A stretch of 64,000 nt of DNA, from contig CALBAK010000026.1 in the NCBI GenBank assembly GCA_937926445.1, positions 1-64,000 of the forward strand. The letters are read 5' to 3'. Positions 1 to 8,584 of the stretch are shown piece after piece; the stretch's first letter is position 1, and the number at the start of each line of letters is the position of its first letter. Under the pieces are notes generated by a model. That model was not told the DNA's origin. It did not search any database and saw only the letters and a list, made by a program, of their open reading frames with translations. The DNA is from an uncultured Alphaproteobacteria bacterium (GTDB lineage: Bacteria > Pseudomonadota > Alphaproteobacteria > Geminicoccales > Geminicoccaceae). The translations under genes and the position numbers were made by a program.

Positions 1-270
1 CACACCGGGGCGGATGCCGCCCTCTACCGGTCGGCGGCCGAGGTCGAGGCGCGCTGGAAGGACTGCCCCATCGCCCGTGCCCGCGCGCTCCTCGAGAGCG
101 CCGGCGTGCCCGCGGCCGAGCTCACCGCCCTCGAGGTCGAGGCGCGCGCCGCCATCGCCCGGGCCGCCGCCCTGGCCCGCGCGGCCCCCTGGCCCGAACC
201 GGCGCTCGCCTGGAGCGACGTGCAGGATCTGGGTGCGGTGCGCCGTCCGGAGGGATCGGACCGTGGCTGA
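1..270 (+). CDS. 2-oxoacid dehydrogenase E1 alpha subunit, C-terminal part
   Basis: The gene enters from the left edge; only its last 89 codons are present, ending in TGA. E1 alpha binds thiamine diphosphate together with E1 beta and decarboxylates pyruvate, acetoin or a branched-chain 2-oxoacid. The piece matches the family tail: a YRSAAEVEARW segment, a DCPIARARALLESAGV segment that resembles the usual 'DPI.R.R..L...G' helix, then an Ala/Glu-rich helix and a Trp-Ser-Asp-Val end. Identification rests mainly on its overlap with the E1 beta gene. The substrate cannot be read from this fragment. Confidence 0.8.
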   Translation, partial: HTGADAALYRSAAEVEARWKDCPIARARALLESAGVPAAELTALEVEARAAIARAAALARAAPWPEPALAWSDVQDLGAVRRPEGSDRG

Positions 271-1231
271 GATGAGCTATCTCGAGGCGGGTGCGCTCGC
301 GCTCGCCGAGGCGATGCGGGCGGATCCGCGGGTCTGGGCGCTCGGCGAGGATCTCGGCCGCGGCGGCGTGTTCGGCCAGTACAAGGGGCTGCAGGCCGAG
401 TTCGGGCCCGGGCGGATCGTCGATACGCCGATCAGCGAGGCGGCGATCATGGCGGTGGCGACCGGGGCGGCGATGCTCGGGACCCGGCCCGTGGTCGAGA
501 TGCGGTTCGCCGATTTCGCGCTCTGCGCCATCGACGAGCTGGTCAACCAGGCGGCCAAAGCGCGCTACATGTTCGGCGGTCAGACCCGCGTGCCGCTCGT
601 CGTGCGCGAGCCCATGGGCCGCTGGCGGAGCTCGGCGGCGCAGCACAGCCAGAGCCTCGAGGCCTGGTACGTGCACGTGCCCGGGCTCGTGGTCCTCGCC
701 CCTTCGACTCCGGCCGACAATCGGGCGTTGCTCGCCGCGGCGATCGCCTGCGACGATCCGGTGGTCTATCTCGAACACAAAAATCTCTGGCCGCTCAGGG
801 GCGAGGTGCCGGAGGTGGCCGAGGCCGAGCCGATCGGCAAGGCACGGCGGGTGCGGGCGGGCCGGGACCTCACGCTCGTCTCCTGGTCGGCGACCGTGCA
901 CGAGGCGGCGCGCGCGGCCGAACTCCTGGCGGCGGAGGGGATCTCGGTCGACCTGTTCGATCTGCGCTCGCTCTGGCCCTGGGACCGGGAGGCGGTGCTG
1001 GGCTCGGCGGCGTGCACGGGCCGGCTGCTCGTCGCGCACGAGGCGGTGCGCGATGCGGGGTTCGGCGCCGAGATCGCTGCCACCGTGGCCGAGGAGCTCG
1101 GGGTCCCGGTCGCCCGGGTGGCGGCACCGCGCCTGCCGGTCCCCTATAGCCCGCCGCTCGAGGCCGAGCTCGAGGTCGATGCGGGGCGGATCGCGACCGC
1201 CGCTCGAAGGCTGCTCGAGCGGCGCCGCTGA
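263..1231 (+). CDS. 2-oxoacid (pyruvate/acetoin-type) dehydrogenase E1 beta subunit
   Basis: This is the E1 beta partner of the preceding E1 alpha; the two form the thiamine-diphosphate active site in the cytoplasm. Family landmarks in order are GEDLGRGGVFGQYKGL, DTPISEAAIMAVATGAAMLG, the FADFALCAIDELVNQAAK stretch, then a transketolase C-terminal domain with VSWSATVHEAARAAELL, a DLRSLWPWD segment and a PRLPVPYSPPLE tail. I chose the GTG at 263 because GGAGGG lies about 8 bases upstream and the protein then begins (V)AEMSYLEAG, like many E1 beta proteins. The ATG at 272 is the alternative. It overlaps the alpha stop codon by 8 bases. No E2 or E3 gene follows, so the rest of the complex must be elsewhere. 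Confidence 0.9.
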   Translation: MAEMSYLEAGALALAEAMRADPRVWALGEDLGRGGVFGQYKGLQAEFGPGRIVDTPISEAAIMAVATGAAMLGTRPVVEMRFADFALCAIDELVNQAAKARYMFGGQTRVPLVVREPMGRWRSSAAQHSQSLEAWYVHVPGLVVLAPSTPADNRALLAAAIACDDPVVYLEHKNLWPLRGEVPEVAEAEPIGKARRVRAGRDLTLVSWSATVHEAARAAELLAAEGISVDLFDLRSLWPWDREAVLGSAACTGRLLVAHEAVRDAGFGAEIAATVAEELGVPVARVAAPRLPVPYSPPLEAELEVDAGRIATAARRLLERRR

Positions 1232-1337
1232 TCGGGCTCGACCGTACCCGGCTGCTGCCGTCGGCGGTCGCCGCCCCTTCTGTGGCCGGCGGCGAGTCGT
1301 CAGAGTAGTTTCTGTCGACCAGGGAGGACCGCGGCGG

Positions 1338-2366
1338 ATGGCACGGGCGCTGCGCAGGCTCGCCGAGAAAGCCGGGCGCAGCCTCGCCTATGCGCTGGCG
1401 CCGCGCTTCACCGCCCGATGGACCTTCGCCCGGCTGCGGCGGGCGGGCCGCCTCGATCCCGAGCTCGAGCTGATCCCTGCCCTCCTAGAGCCCGACCGGC
1501 TTGGCGTCGACGTCGGCGCCAATGCCGGCTTCTGGACCCTCGCCATGGCCCGCCACAGCCGCCGCGTGCTGGCGATCGAGCCGATCCCCGAGATCGCGGC
1601 CGAGCTCGTGCGCCGCGTTCCGGCGCATGTCCGGGTGCTGGCCTGCGCCCTCTCCGACCGCGAGGGCACCGCCGCCTTGCGGATCCCTGCCGATGCCGGC
1701 CGGGCGACGATCGAGGCCGCCAACCCGCTGGGCGACGTGTCGGTCGAGCGGGTTCTGCGGGTGCCGCTGCGGCGGCTCGACGGGCTGGACCTCGAGGCCC
1801 CACTCGGGTTCGTCAAGATCGACGTCGAGGGGCACGAGCTCGCGGTCTGCCGGGGCGGGGCCGAGCGGCTCGCGGCCGATCGACCGGCGCTCGTGGTCGA
1901 GGCCGAGGAGCGTCACCGGCGCGGAGCGCTCGCAGCGCTCCAAACCTTCCTCGGCCCGCTCGGCTATCACGGTTTCTTCCTCGGCGGCTTCGGCCTCGAA
2001 CCGGTCGAGCGGTTCGACCCGAGGCGCCACCAGCCGGTCGACGGGGTCGGCTGCCCGGCACCCGGCATCGAAGGCTACGTCAACAACTTTCTGTTCGTAC
2101 CGGCCGAGCGGGTAGAGCGGCTGGAGGCGGCGGTCCGGGCCCTGCCGCGGCGGGCGACGGACGGCCGGCCGGATACGCCGCCGGCGGTTCAGGAGCCGCC
2201 GCGCGATGCGGCCGCGGCGCTGGGGAGGAAGAGCCGCTCACCCGCCACCGTGAAATCGGCGATCGACCTCTGCCCGTCGGGGCCGGTGAGCCAGTCGACC
2301 AAGGCGCGCGCTTCGGCGATCCGCACGTGCGGATGGCGGGCCGGGTTCACGAGGATCACGGCATAG
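1338..2366 (+). CDS. FkbM family methyltransferase
   Basis: An S-adenosylmethionine-dependent methyltransferase of the FkbM type, a family that O-methylates sugars and polyketides. The SAM-binding motif DVGANAGFW lies about 55 residues in, followed by LAIEP, ALSDREG, and the FkbM signature FVKIDVEGHE. The family normally ends soon after a segment like VNNFLFVP, present here near residue 257. This frame continues about 85 more codons to a TAG and runs 178 bases antisense into tupA, so the tail is probably not native protein. GGGAGG about ten bases before the ATG serves as the ribosome-binding site. It stands alone, about 105 bp after E1 beta, and its acceptor is unknown. Confidence 0.8.
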   Translation: MARALRRLAEKAGRSLAYALAPRFTARWTFARLRRAGRLDPELELIPALLEPDRLGVDVGANAGFWTLAMARHSRRVLAIEPIPEIAAELVRRVPAHVRVLACALSDREGTAALRIPADAGRATIEAANPLGDVSVERVLRVPLRRLDGLDLEAPLGFVKIDVEGHELAVCRGGAERLAADRPALVVEAEERHRRGALAALQTFLGPLGYHGFFLGGFGLEPVERFDPRRHQPVDGVGCPAPGIEGYVNNFLFVPAERVERLEAAVRALPRRATDGRPDTPPAVQEPPRDAAAALGRKSRSPATVKSAIDLCPSGPVSQSTKARASAIRTCGWRAGFTRITA

Positions 2367-3046
2367 GGATTGAGGAGCGCCGGATCGCCCTCGACCAGGA
2401 CGGTGAGCTTACACTTGTTCGCGAAGGTGGCCCAGCTCGCCCGGTCGGCGAGCGTGTAGGCGTCGAGCCCGGCCGCGGTGTTGAGGGTGGCCCCCATGCC
2501 CGAGCCGGCCTCGCGGTACCATGAGCCCGCCCACCGCGGTTCGATCCCGGCCTTCTGCCGGAGCTGCTGCTCGAGCTTGTGGGTGCCGCTGTCGTCGCCG
2601 CGGCTCACGAAGATCGCGCGGGCGGCGGCGATCGCTCGAAGTGCCGCTGCGGCGTCGCGTCCGCCGCGCACGCCCGCGGGATCGGCCGCGGGGCCGACCA
2701 ACACATAGTCGTTGGCCATGAGCTAGCGCCGCTCCAGGCCGAAGCCCGCCGCCACGAAGGCGTCCTCGCTCGGCCGGTGGTGGATCAGGAGGAGGTCGGC
2801 ATCCCCCCGCTCGGCGAGCTTCAGGGCCTGGCCCGTGCCGACCGCCACGACCTCGACCCGGATCCCGCTCGCCGCCTCGAAGAGCGGCAGGATGCGGGCG
2901 AACAGGCCGGAATGCTCGGTCGAGGTCGTGGAGGCGAGGACGATCGAGCGCTCGGCGGCGCGGGCGGGCCCGAGGACGGCCTCGAAGGGCGCGAGGAGGA
3001 GCGGCGGCGTGGCGAGCAGAAGGAACGCTCGAAGGCGGCGGCGCAT
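2189..3046 (-). pseudogene. tupA: Tungstate-binding protein TupA, interrupted by in-frame TAG
   Basis: Periplasmic binding protein of a TupABC tungstate importer. The first 107 codons (3046 to 2726) encode a signal peptide ending near PARA, then LASTTSTEHSGLF and an anion-site region with GTGQALKLAERGDADLLL. A TAG at 2723-2725 interrupts the frame; the same frame then continues with ANDYVLVGP, SRGDDSGTHKLE and WYREAG, all diagnostic for TupA, to a TGA at 2189. The two halves are in the same frame with nothing missing, about 285 codons in all, normal for the family. Either the gene is inactivated by one substitution (for example CAG to TAG), or the stop is read through, or the base is a sequencing error. 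An ATG lies two codons after the stop. Confidence 0.8.
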
Positions 3047-3069
3047 CGGCGGGTCTCCGGCCCGGACCG

Positions 3070-3822
3070 TCAGTCGGGCAGCTCGCCCGCGAGGAAGGCA
3101 CGGGCCTCGCGGCCCTCTGGCCCGGCGAAGAACCGGCTCGCCGGGGCCGCCTCGACGAGCCGGCCACCCCAGAGGAAGAGGACGTCTTGCGCGAGCCTGC
3201 GCGCCTGGCCGAGATCGTGCGTGCTCATCACGATCGTGACGCCGCGGGCCCGCAGATCGGCGAGGATCGCCTCGACCCGGCGGGTTGCGGCCGGATCGAG
3301 ACTCGCCGTTGGCTCGTCGAGGAGGAGGAGCTGGGGCCGAAGCGCCCAGGCGCGCGCCAGCGCCAGGTGCTGCTGCTCGCCACCCGAGAGGGTGCGAGCC
3401 GCCCGCCGCTCGAAGCCCTCGAGGCCCACGAGCGCGAGCGCCTCGGTGATCCGTGCCCGACGCTCGCGCCGGGGCACGCCGCGGGCGGCGAGGGCCACGG
3501 CGAGATCGCCCCGCACCGAGCGGCGCAACAGCACCGGCTTCTGGAAGACGAAGGCCTGGGCGAGCCGACGCCGCAGCGGATCCGGATCGGCCCGGCGGAG
3601 CCGGCCGCGATCGGGTGCGACGAGGCCGTGCAGGACCCGGAGCAACAGGCTCTTGCCGGCCCCGTTGGGGCCCAGGACCACGGTGCAGCGATGCGCCTCG
3701 AGGGTGAAGGAGAGGCCGTCGAGCAGGCGGCGGCCCGCCGCCTCGACGACCAGCCCCTCGACCCGGAGCGGCAGGAGCGGGCCCGGCTCGGGCCCCACGA
3801 CCGGAGCGAGCCGACCGATCAT
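3070..3822 (-). CDS. tupC: Tungstate ABC transporter ATPase
   Basis: The cytoplasmic ATPase that drives tungstate (or molybdate) import with TupB. Visible parts are Walker A GPNGAGKS, a Q-loop near FVFQKPVLLRRS, signature LSGGEQQ, Walker B LLLLDEPTASLD and the switch STHD. At 250 residues it is normal for the family. Its start overlaps the permease stop by four bases (ATGA), and tupA follows 23 bases downstream, so the order is tupB-tupC-tupA on the minus strand. Assignment to tungstate rather than another oxyanion rests on the neighbouring TupA-type binding protein. Confidence 0.85.
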   Translation of the reverse strand: MIGRLAPVVGPEPGPLLPLRVEGLVVEAAGRRLLDGLSFTLEAHRCTVVLGPNGAGKSLLLRVLHGLVAPDRGRLRRADPDPLRRRLAQAFVFQKPVLLRRSVRGDLAVALAARGVPRRERRARITEALALVGLEGFERRAARTLSGGEQQHLALARAWALRPQLLLLDEPTASLDPAATRRVEAILADLRARGVTIVMSTHDLGQARRLAQDVLFLWGGRLVEAAPASRFFAGPEGREARAFLAGELPD

Positions 3823-4523
3823 CCCTCGATCCGGCGGGCCGCCCGGGCGAGCCCGGGGACGGCGAGGTTGACGGCCAGAACGACGAGCAGCAGCACGAAT
3901 CGCAGAGCGAGGGCCTGGGCGAGCGCGCCTTTGCCGGTCTCGAGGGCGATGGCGGTGGTCATGGTGCGGGTGTGGCCGCGGATGTTTCCGCCCACGATCA
4001 GAATGGCGCCGACCTCGGCGGCCGCCCGGCCGAAGCCCGCGAGGCAGGCGGCGGCGAGCCGGTAGCGGGCATCCCAGAGGAGGATCGGCACGGTCGCGAG
4101 GGTGCGGATTCCGAGCGAGGCGAGGTGCTCGCGATAGTCCTCGAGGAGGTCCGCGACGGCCGAACGGGCGAGGGCCGCGACGATGGGCGTGACCAGGACC
4201 GTCTGGGCGATCACCATGGCGGTGGGCGTGAAGAGGAGGCCGAACTCGCCGAGCGGGCCCGCTCGCGAGAGCAGGAGATAGACGAGGAGACCCACGACCA
4301 CGGGCGGCAGGCCCATGCCCGTGTCGACCAGGAGGACGAGGAGGCCGCGGCCGGGGAAGCCGGCGATCGCGAGGAGCGCGCCGAGCGGCAGGCCCAGAAG
4401 GGCCGCGAGCGCGGTCGCGCCGAGGCTCACCACGAGGGAGAGGGCCACGATCGCGAGGAGCTCGGGATCGGCCGCGAGCAGGAGCCGAAACGCGGTCGCG
4501 GCCGCGTCGCCGATCTCGCTCAA
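3819..4523 (-). CDS. tupB: Tungstate ABC transporter permease
   Basis: The inner-membrane channel subunit of the tungstate importer, with about five hydrophobic helices (such as LAIVALSLVVSLGATALAAL and LLVLLVDTGMGLPPVVVGLL). The ATPase-coupling EAA-like loop includes LASLGIRT and GRAAAEVGAILIVGGNIRG, typical of TupB and other molybdate-type permeases. I chose the TTG at 4523, which gives (L)SEIGDAAATAF and 234 residues. The frame is open to an ATG at 4625, but that reading adds an arginine/serine-rich stretch unlike any permease and overlaps the next gene. No strong ribosome-binding site precedes the TTG, so the start is uncertain. Confidence 0.85.
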   Translation of the reverse strand: MSEIGDAAATAFRLLLAADPELLAIVALSLVVSLGATALAALLGLPLGALLAIAGFPGRGLLVLLVDTGMGLPPVVVGLLVYLLLSRAGPLGEFGLLFTPTAMVIAQTVLVTPIVAALARSAVADLLEDYREHLASLGIRTLATVPILLWDARYRLAAACLAGFGRAAAEVGAILIVGGNIRGHTRTMTTAIALETGKGALAQALALRFVLLLVVLAVNLAVPGLARAARRIEG

Positions 4524-4548
4524 GGGGCGCGTTCGTGGCCGGCAGCGC

Positions 4549-4819
4549 TCACGGGACGCCCGGCCGGGTCTGCTCGAGCCGGGCGATCCGCTCCTCGAGG
4601 CGCCCGAGTAGGCTCCGCACGCCACCCCGGGCGTTGTGCTCGCTCGAACGGCGCGGCACCGTGCCGGTGAGCACCGTCGTCTCGTCGCCGAGCCGCACCC
4701 GGTCGCCGCGGAATTCCTCCATCGGCCGCTCGCCGTCCCGGACGTCCTCGCGAAGGCGCTCCATCTCTTGGGGGAGCTTCTGCAGATTGGCGGCGACGAG
4801 TTCGAGGCTGACGTTCATC
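4549..4819 (-). CDS. Small coiled-coil protein of unknown function
   Basis: Not recognised. About 89 residues if it starts at the ATG at 4819; a further ATG at 4845 would add nine residues. The N-terminal half (LELVAANLQKLPQEMERLRE) and the last quarter (RSLLGRLEERIARLEQTR) look like short amphipathic helices with heptad leucines. No signal peptide or membrane helix is seen. It sits 25 bases upstream of tupB on the same strand. Small coiled-coil proteins of this sort are common near transport operons and have no established role. It is kept because codon use matches real genes and no better reading exists here. Confidence 0.45.
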
Positions 4820-4904
4820 GAAGACCGGTCCGTCCGGGACGGCATCGCCGCGGTGGCGAGCCGCCTCCACTATGGCGGGCCGGCCGGCCTCCCTCCACTC
4901 GGGC

Positions 4905-6296
4905 TCAGCCCATGGGCCAGGGCGGCGAGGGCGCCCGGATGCGCTCGAAGGCGCGGGCCATCTGCAGGACGCCACGGTCGTCGAACCGCCGGCCGACGAT
5001 CTGCAACCCGATCGGCAGGCCGTCGGCGGTGTAGCCGCAGCAGATCGAGCAAGCCGGCTGCTCCGACTGGTTGAAGGGGGCGGTGAAGCAGATGTGTTCG
5101 AACGGCCGCTCGAGATCGTTGTTCGGGCAGGCGTCCTCGGCGGCGAAGGGCGCGATCGGGAGCGTGGGCGTCAACAGATAGTCGAAGCGGTTCAGCACCT
5201 CGTGGCAGCGGCGCCGCATCTCGAAGAGGGCCGCGAGCGCGCGCGCCCCCTCGATCGCGCTCGAGCGGACCGCCGCCATGGCCCAGTCGCGGACGAAGGG
5301 GAGCACGCCCGCGAGCCGCTCGGGCGGCAGGTCGAGGAGCTGGGCCGCGAGGCGCGCACGGAAGAAGAGGTCGAGGGCGTCGTAGAGCGGTCGCTCGAGG
5401 AAGGGCTCGACGGGTTCGACCACGGCACCCGCGGCCTCGAACCGCCGAGCGGCGTCCTCGACCGCGGTGCGGATCTCGGGGTCGACCGGCAGGCCCGCGC
5501 CGATGTCGAGGAGGAGTCCGAGCCGCACGCCCTCGGGCTCGCGCTCGAGGTCGCGCGCGAAGTGCTGCGGCGCGTAGGGCAGCGCCATGAAGTCGCGCGG
5601 ATCGGGCTTCTCGAGCTCGTCCATGAGGAGGGCCGTGTCCACGACCGTGCGCGTCATGGGCCCGGTCACCCTGCCGAGGAAGGGCGGGTCGATCGGCACC
5701 CGGCCGAGGCTCGGCTTCAAGGCGAAGATCCCGCACCAGGCGGCCGGCAGGCGGACCGAGCCGCCGATGTCGGTGCCGAGCGCGAGGGGTCCGTAGCCGG
5801 CGGCCACCGCGGCCCCGGCACCCGAGCTCGAGCCCGAGGTGTTGCGCGAGGGGTTCCAGGGGTTGCGGGTGACCCCGTGGAAGCTCGAGACGCCCGAGGC
5901 GAGCATGCCGAAATCGGGCATCGTGGTCTTGCCGAGGAGCACGCAGCCGGCCTCGCGCAGCCGCGCGGCGGGCGGCGAGTCGACACCGCAGATCACGCTC
6001 GTGTCGGTCGCCCGGGTGCCGAACGGGGTCGGCGTGCCGGCGGTCGCGACATTGTCCTTGATCGTGACCGGCACGCCGTCGAGCGGCGAGAGCGGCTCGC
6101 CGCGCAACCAGCGCGCCTCGCTCTCCCGCGCCTGATCGAGGGCACGGTCGGCGAGGACGAGGTACATGGCGTTGAGCGTGCGGTCGCAGGCCTCGATCCG
6201 GGCGAGCGCCGCCCGCGTCGCCTCGACCGGCGAGAGCGTTTTGTTGCGGTAGGCGGCGGCGAGCTCGGCCGCCGAGAGATCGTGGATCGCCGTCAT
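4905..6296 (-). CDS. Amidase (amidase signature family)
   Basis: A 463-residue amidase-signature hydrolase that cleaves an amide to acid and ammonia with a Ser-cisSer-Lys triad. The lysine is in VTIKDNVATAG, the serines lie in the NTSGSSSGAGAAVAAG stretch and LALGTDIGGSVRLPA, followed by GIFALKPSLGRVP. The tail FNQSEQPACSICCGYTADGL and GLQIVGRRFDD is typical of the AtzF/GatA-like group. Start at the ATG at 6296 with GGGAGAA a few bases upstream; the open frame extends 25 codons further without family support. It stands alone, convergent with nothing, and lacks GatB/GatC partners, so a catabolic amidase is more likely than tRNA amidotransferase. Substrate unknown. Confidence 0.9.
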   Translation of the reverse strand: MTAIHDLSAAELAAAYRNKTLSPVEATRAALARIEACDRTLNAMYLVLADRALDQARESEARWLRGEPLSPLDGVPVTIKDNVATAGTPTPFGTRATDTSVICGVDSPPAARLREAGCVLLGKTTMPDFGMLASGVSSFHGVTRNPWNPSRNTSGSSSGAGAAVAAGYGPLALGTDIGGSVRLPAAWCGIFALKPSLGRVPIDPPFLGRVTGPMTRTVVDTALLMDELEKPDPRDFMALPYAPQHFARDLEREPEGVRLGLLLDIGAGLPVDPEIRTAVEDAARRFEAAGAVVEPVEPFLERPLYDALDLFFRARLAAQLLDLPPERLAGVLPFVRDWAMAAVRSSAIEGARALAALFEMRRRCHEVLNRFDYLLTPTLPIAPFAAEDACPNNDLERPFEHICFTAPFNQSEQPACSICCGYTADGLPIGLQIVGRRFDDRGVLQMARAFERIRAPSPPWPMG

Positions 6297-6389
6297 CTCG
6301 GTTCTCCCGCGAACCCGCCCGGGCCTAGCAGACCGTCGGCCGACCGGCGAGGGGACGTGCCGCAGGGCCACCCCGCGCCGCGGGACTGC

Positions 6390-7301
6390 TCAGAGCAGGA
6401 GCGTGAGCACCAGGGGCAGGGTGAGGATCGCGAGGACCGTCGTCACGGTCGTGATCGCGGCGGTGAGCTCGGCGTCGCCGCCGAGCGCGCGGGCCAACAG
6501 ATAGGCGGTGCTCGAAGTCGGCACCGCGCTGCAGAGCGCGACCACCCCGAGCGCGGTTCCCTCGACGCCCACCAGGCGGGCGAGGCCGATCGCCAGCAGC
6601 GGCTCGAGCAGGAGCCGGCCGAGGGCGGCGGCCGCAATCACGCGGACCGCCGTGCCGCCACGGACGGGCTCGAGCGCCGCCCCCATGGCGAGCAGCCCGA
6701 GGGCCAAGGTGGCGCGGCCCAGGACGGTGAGCGCGTCCAGCAGGAAACGCGGCAAGGGCGGCCCCGCGAGGTTCCAGGCGAGGCCGGCGAGGCAGGCGAG
6801 GAGCAGCGGGTTGGTCGCGAGCCCGCGGATCACGGCGAGGCGGGCCCGCGGGCCGGCGCCGTGGCGGGTGAGCACCCAGACGCTCACCAGGTTCGCCACG
6901 GGTGTGAGCGAGCCCACCGCGACCGCGGCGGAGCCGAGCGCCGAGGGGCCGAAGAGCAGTGGTGCAAGGGCCAAGGCGGTGTAGCTGTTCCAGCGCACGA
7001 CCCCCTGAACGAGGGCGCCGAGCTGCGGCCCGTCGAGCGCCAGGGGCCGCCGGAGCGCGAAGGCGACCGCCGCCATCGCGAGCTGAGCCGCCACGAGCAC
7101 GAGGGCGACCCGCGCCGCACCGGTGCCGCCGAGGTCGGCGCGGGCCAGCTCGACGAACAGGAGGGCCGGGAAAAGGACGAAATAGGTGAGCCGCTCGATC
7201 GGCGCCCAGGAGGCCGCCGGAACCGCCCCGCTGCGGCGCAGGACGACCCCGAGTGCCACGACCAGCACCACCGTCGAGAGCGCCTCGGCGATCACGGCCA
7301 T
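6390..7301 (-). CDS. AEC (auxin efflux carrier) family transporter
   Basis: A 303-residue inner-membrane carrier of the AEC family, which exports or exchanges small organic acids such as malate. About ten hydrophobic helices are visible, starting AVIAEALSTVVLVVALGVV. The Arg-Trp-Asn-Ser motif following the third helix (GVVRWNSYTALAL) and the late GTALGVVALCSAVPTSS segment with its cleft-forming helix break are typical. The ligand cannot be told from sequence. It lies 93 bases upstream of the amidase on the same strand, so the two may be cotranscribed. Confidence 0.85.
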   Translation of the reverse strand: MAVIAEALSTVVLVVALGVVLRRSGAVPAASWAPIERLTYFVLFPALLFVELARADLGGTGAARVALVLVAAQLAMAAVAFALRRPLALDGPQLGALVQGVVRWNSYTALALAPLLFGPSALGSAAVAVGSLTPVANLVSVWVLTRHGAGPRARLAVIRGLATNPLLLACLAGLAWNLAGPPLPRFLLDALTVLGRATLALGLLAMGAALEPVRGGTAVRVIAAAALGRLLLEPLLAIGLARLVGVEGTALGVVALCSAVPTSSTAYLLARALGGDAELTAAITTVTTVLAILTLPLVLTLLL

Positions 7302-7678
7302 GGCTACGGGCTAGCCCCGCCGGGCGGCAGCGGGCAAGCGTGGGGCGAGCGAGTGGCAGCGGTCGGGTAAGACTTCGTTAACCGGGCTGTGCCAAGGTTC
7401 TGCGCAAGGCGATGGGCACGGCGTACTCCTCTCTCCGGTCGCTGGCGGCGCTGGTTCGCCGGGCGATCGCGTTCCTGCTCGGGTGGGTGGTTCGGCTGGT
7501 CCCCGGCCGGCCGGGACGGCACGGCGTTCGGGCGTGCGACCGCGCACGGTCGGCGGGGCCGGCTTCGTGGCCGCGGACGGAACGAGCGTTCGGCGAGACG
7601 GCACCGTCGGCCTGCCGGACAATGGCACCGCCCGCCGACGCACCCGACCGGGCGGCTCCGATCCGCACCGAGCGGTTG
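7302..7678. other. Intergenic stretch without recognisable gene
   Basis: 377 bases between the AEC carrier start and the maiA stop. Open frames here are arginine- and proline-rich shadows on both strands with no family resemblance. The first 100 bases are less GC-rich (TTCGTTAACC near 7374) and could hold the AEC gene promoter. I see no convincing terminator. Confidence 0.5.
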
Positions 7679-8323
7679 TCAGATTCTCGAAGCGTCGGGC
7701 TGGGCCTCGGGTACGGTGCGCCGGACGGCCGGCAGAGCGAGCATCGCGGCCTCGGCTCGGCCAAGGCGCGGGAAGGAATCGAGCGGGAAGCCGTAGCGTC
7801 GGGCATTGTAGAGCTGCGGCACGAGCACGCAATCGGCGAGGCTCGGTTCGCCACCGAAACAGAAGGGCCCGGGCTCGCCGCGGATCATCCGCTCGCAAGC
7901 CCCGAGCCCCGCCTCGAGCCAGCGATGGTGCCAACGGGTCTGGTCGCCCTCGTCGAGATGCAGCACTTGAGCGAGATGGCGGCGGACAGCGAGGTTCGAG
8001 AGCGGGTGGATCTCGCAGGCGATGGCGAGGGCGAAGGCGCGGACCTTCGCGCGGGCGAAGGTATCGCCGGGCAAAAGGGCGGGTGTCGGGAAGGTCTCCT
8101 CGAGCCACTCCAGGATCGCGAGCGACTGGACGAGCGGTACACCGTCGACTTCGAGGGTGGGCACGAGTGCCTGCGGATGCTTCTCGCGGTAGGCCGGATC
8201 GGCCTGCTCGTCCCGCACGAGATCGACCGCGCGGTACTCGTAAGCGAGGCCCTTGAGGGCGAGAGCGATCCGCACCCGCCAGGAGGCCGAGGACCGCCAA
8301 TAGTTCCACAAGACGAGGTTCAC
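7679..8323 (-). CDS. maiA: Maleylacetoacetate isomerase (zeta-class GST)
   Basis: A cytoplasmic glutathione-dependent isomerase that turns maleylacetoacetate into fumarylacetoacetate, the second-last step of tyrosine breakdown. The zeta-class active-site motif SSASWRVRIAL starts at about residue 11, the GSH-binding VPTLEVDG and QSLAILEWLEE follow, and the second domain shows EIHPLSNLAVRRHL and a SLADCVLVPQLYNA segment. The 214-residue length is standard. Start is a GTG that overlaps the DUF2783 stop (GTGA). It is the last gene of the homogentisate operon, which supports the assignment over a generic GST. Confidence 0.93.
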   Translation of the reverse strand: MNLVLWNYWRSSASWRVRIALALKGLAYEYRAVDLVRDEQADPAYREKHPQALVPTLEVDGVPLVQSLAILEWLEETFPTPALLPGDTFARAKVRAFALAIACEIHPLSNLAVRRHLAQVLHLDEGDQTRWHHRWLEAGLGACERMIRGEPGPFCFGGEPSLADCVLVPQLYNARRYGFPLDSFPRLGRAEAAMLALPAVRRTVPEAQPDASRI

Positions 8324-8535
8324 GCCGCCTCCGTTCGCGCGATCACGGCCGACCGAGCGGCCTCGATCGCGCGGTCGAGGAGTTCGCTGTCGGCCAGCTG
8401 GTCGGCGAGCAAAAGGACGAGCGCGGCATCGAGCCGGCGGCTCTGCTCCGGGGAGAGGTCGAGGTGCGCGCGCACGAGCCGGACGAACAGGGCATCCGGG
8501 TCGCGGAGACGCGGGTTCCGGTCGAGCTCGGCCAT
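8320..8535 (-). CDS. DUF2783 domain protein
   Basis: A 71-residue soluble protein. The arrangement of LRDPDALFVRLVRAHLDLS followed by EQSRRLDAALVLLLADQ fits DUF2783, a small family repeatedly found beside homogentisate-pathway FAD monooxygenases. Its role is unknown; an accessory to the monooxygenase is a guess from position. It lies 49 bases after that gene and overlaps maiA by four bases, so it is translated within the operon. Confidence 0.75.
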   Translation of the reverse strand: MAELDRNPRLRDPDALFVRLVRAHLDLSPEQSRRLDAALVLLLADQLADSELLDRAIEAARSAVIARTEAA

Positions 8536-8584
8536 CAGCGGGGTCTCCGTTCGAGCCGGGCGAAGCGGTGGCTCTCTCGGCGCA

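Noticed and set aside
7302-7678. Possible repeat of the maiA gene tail, by analogy with the three 3'-end duplications
   Set aside because: Only about 30 bases can be aligned with gaps; not better than chance at this composition.
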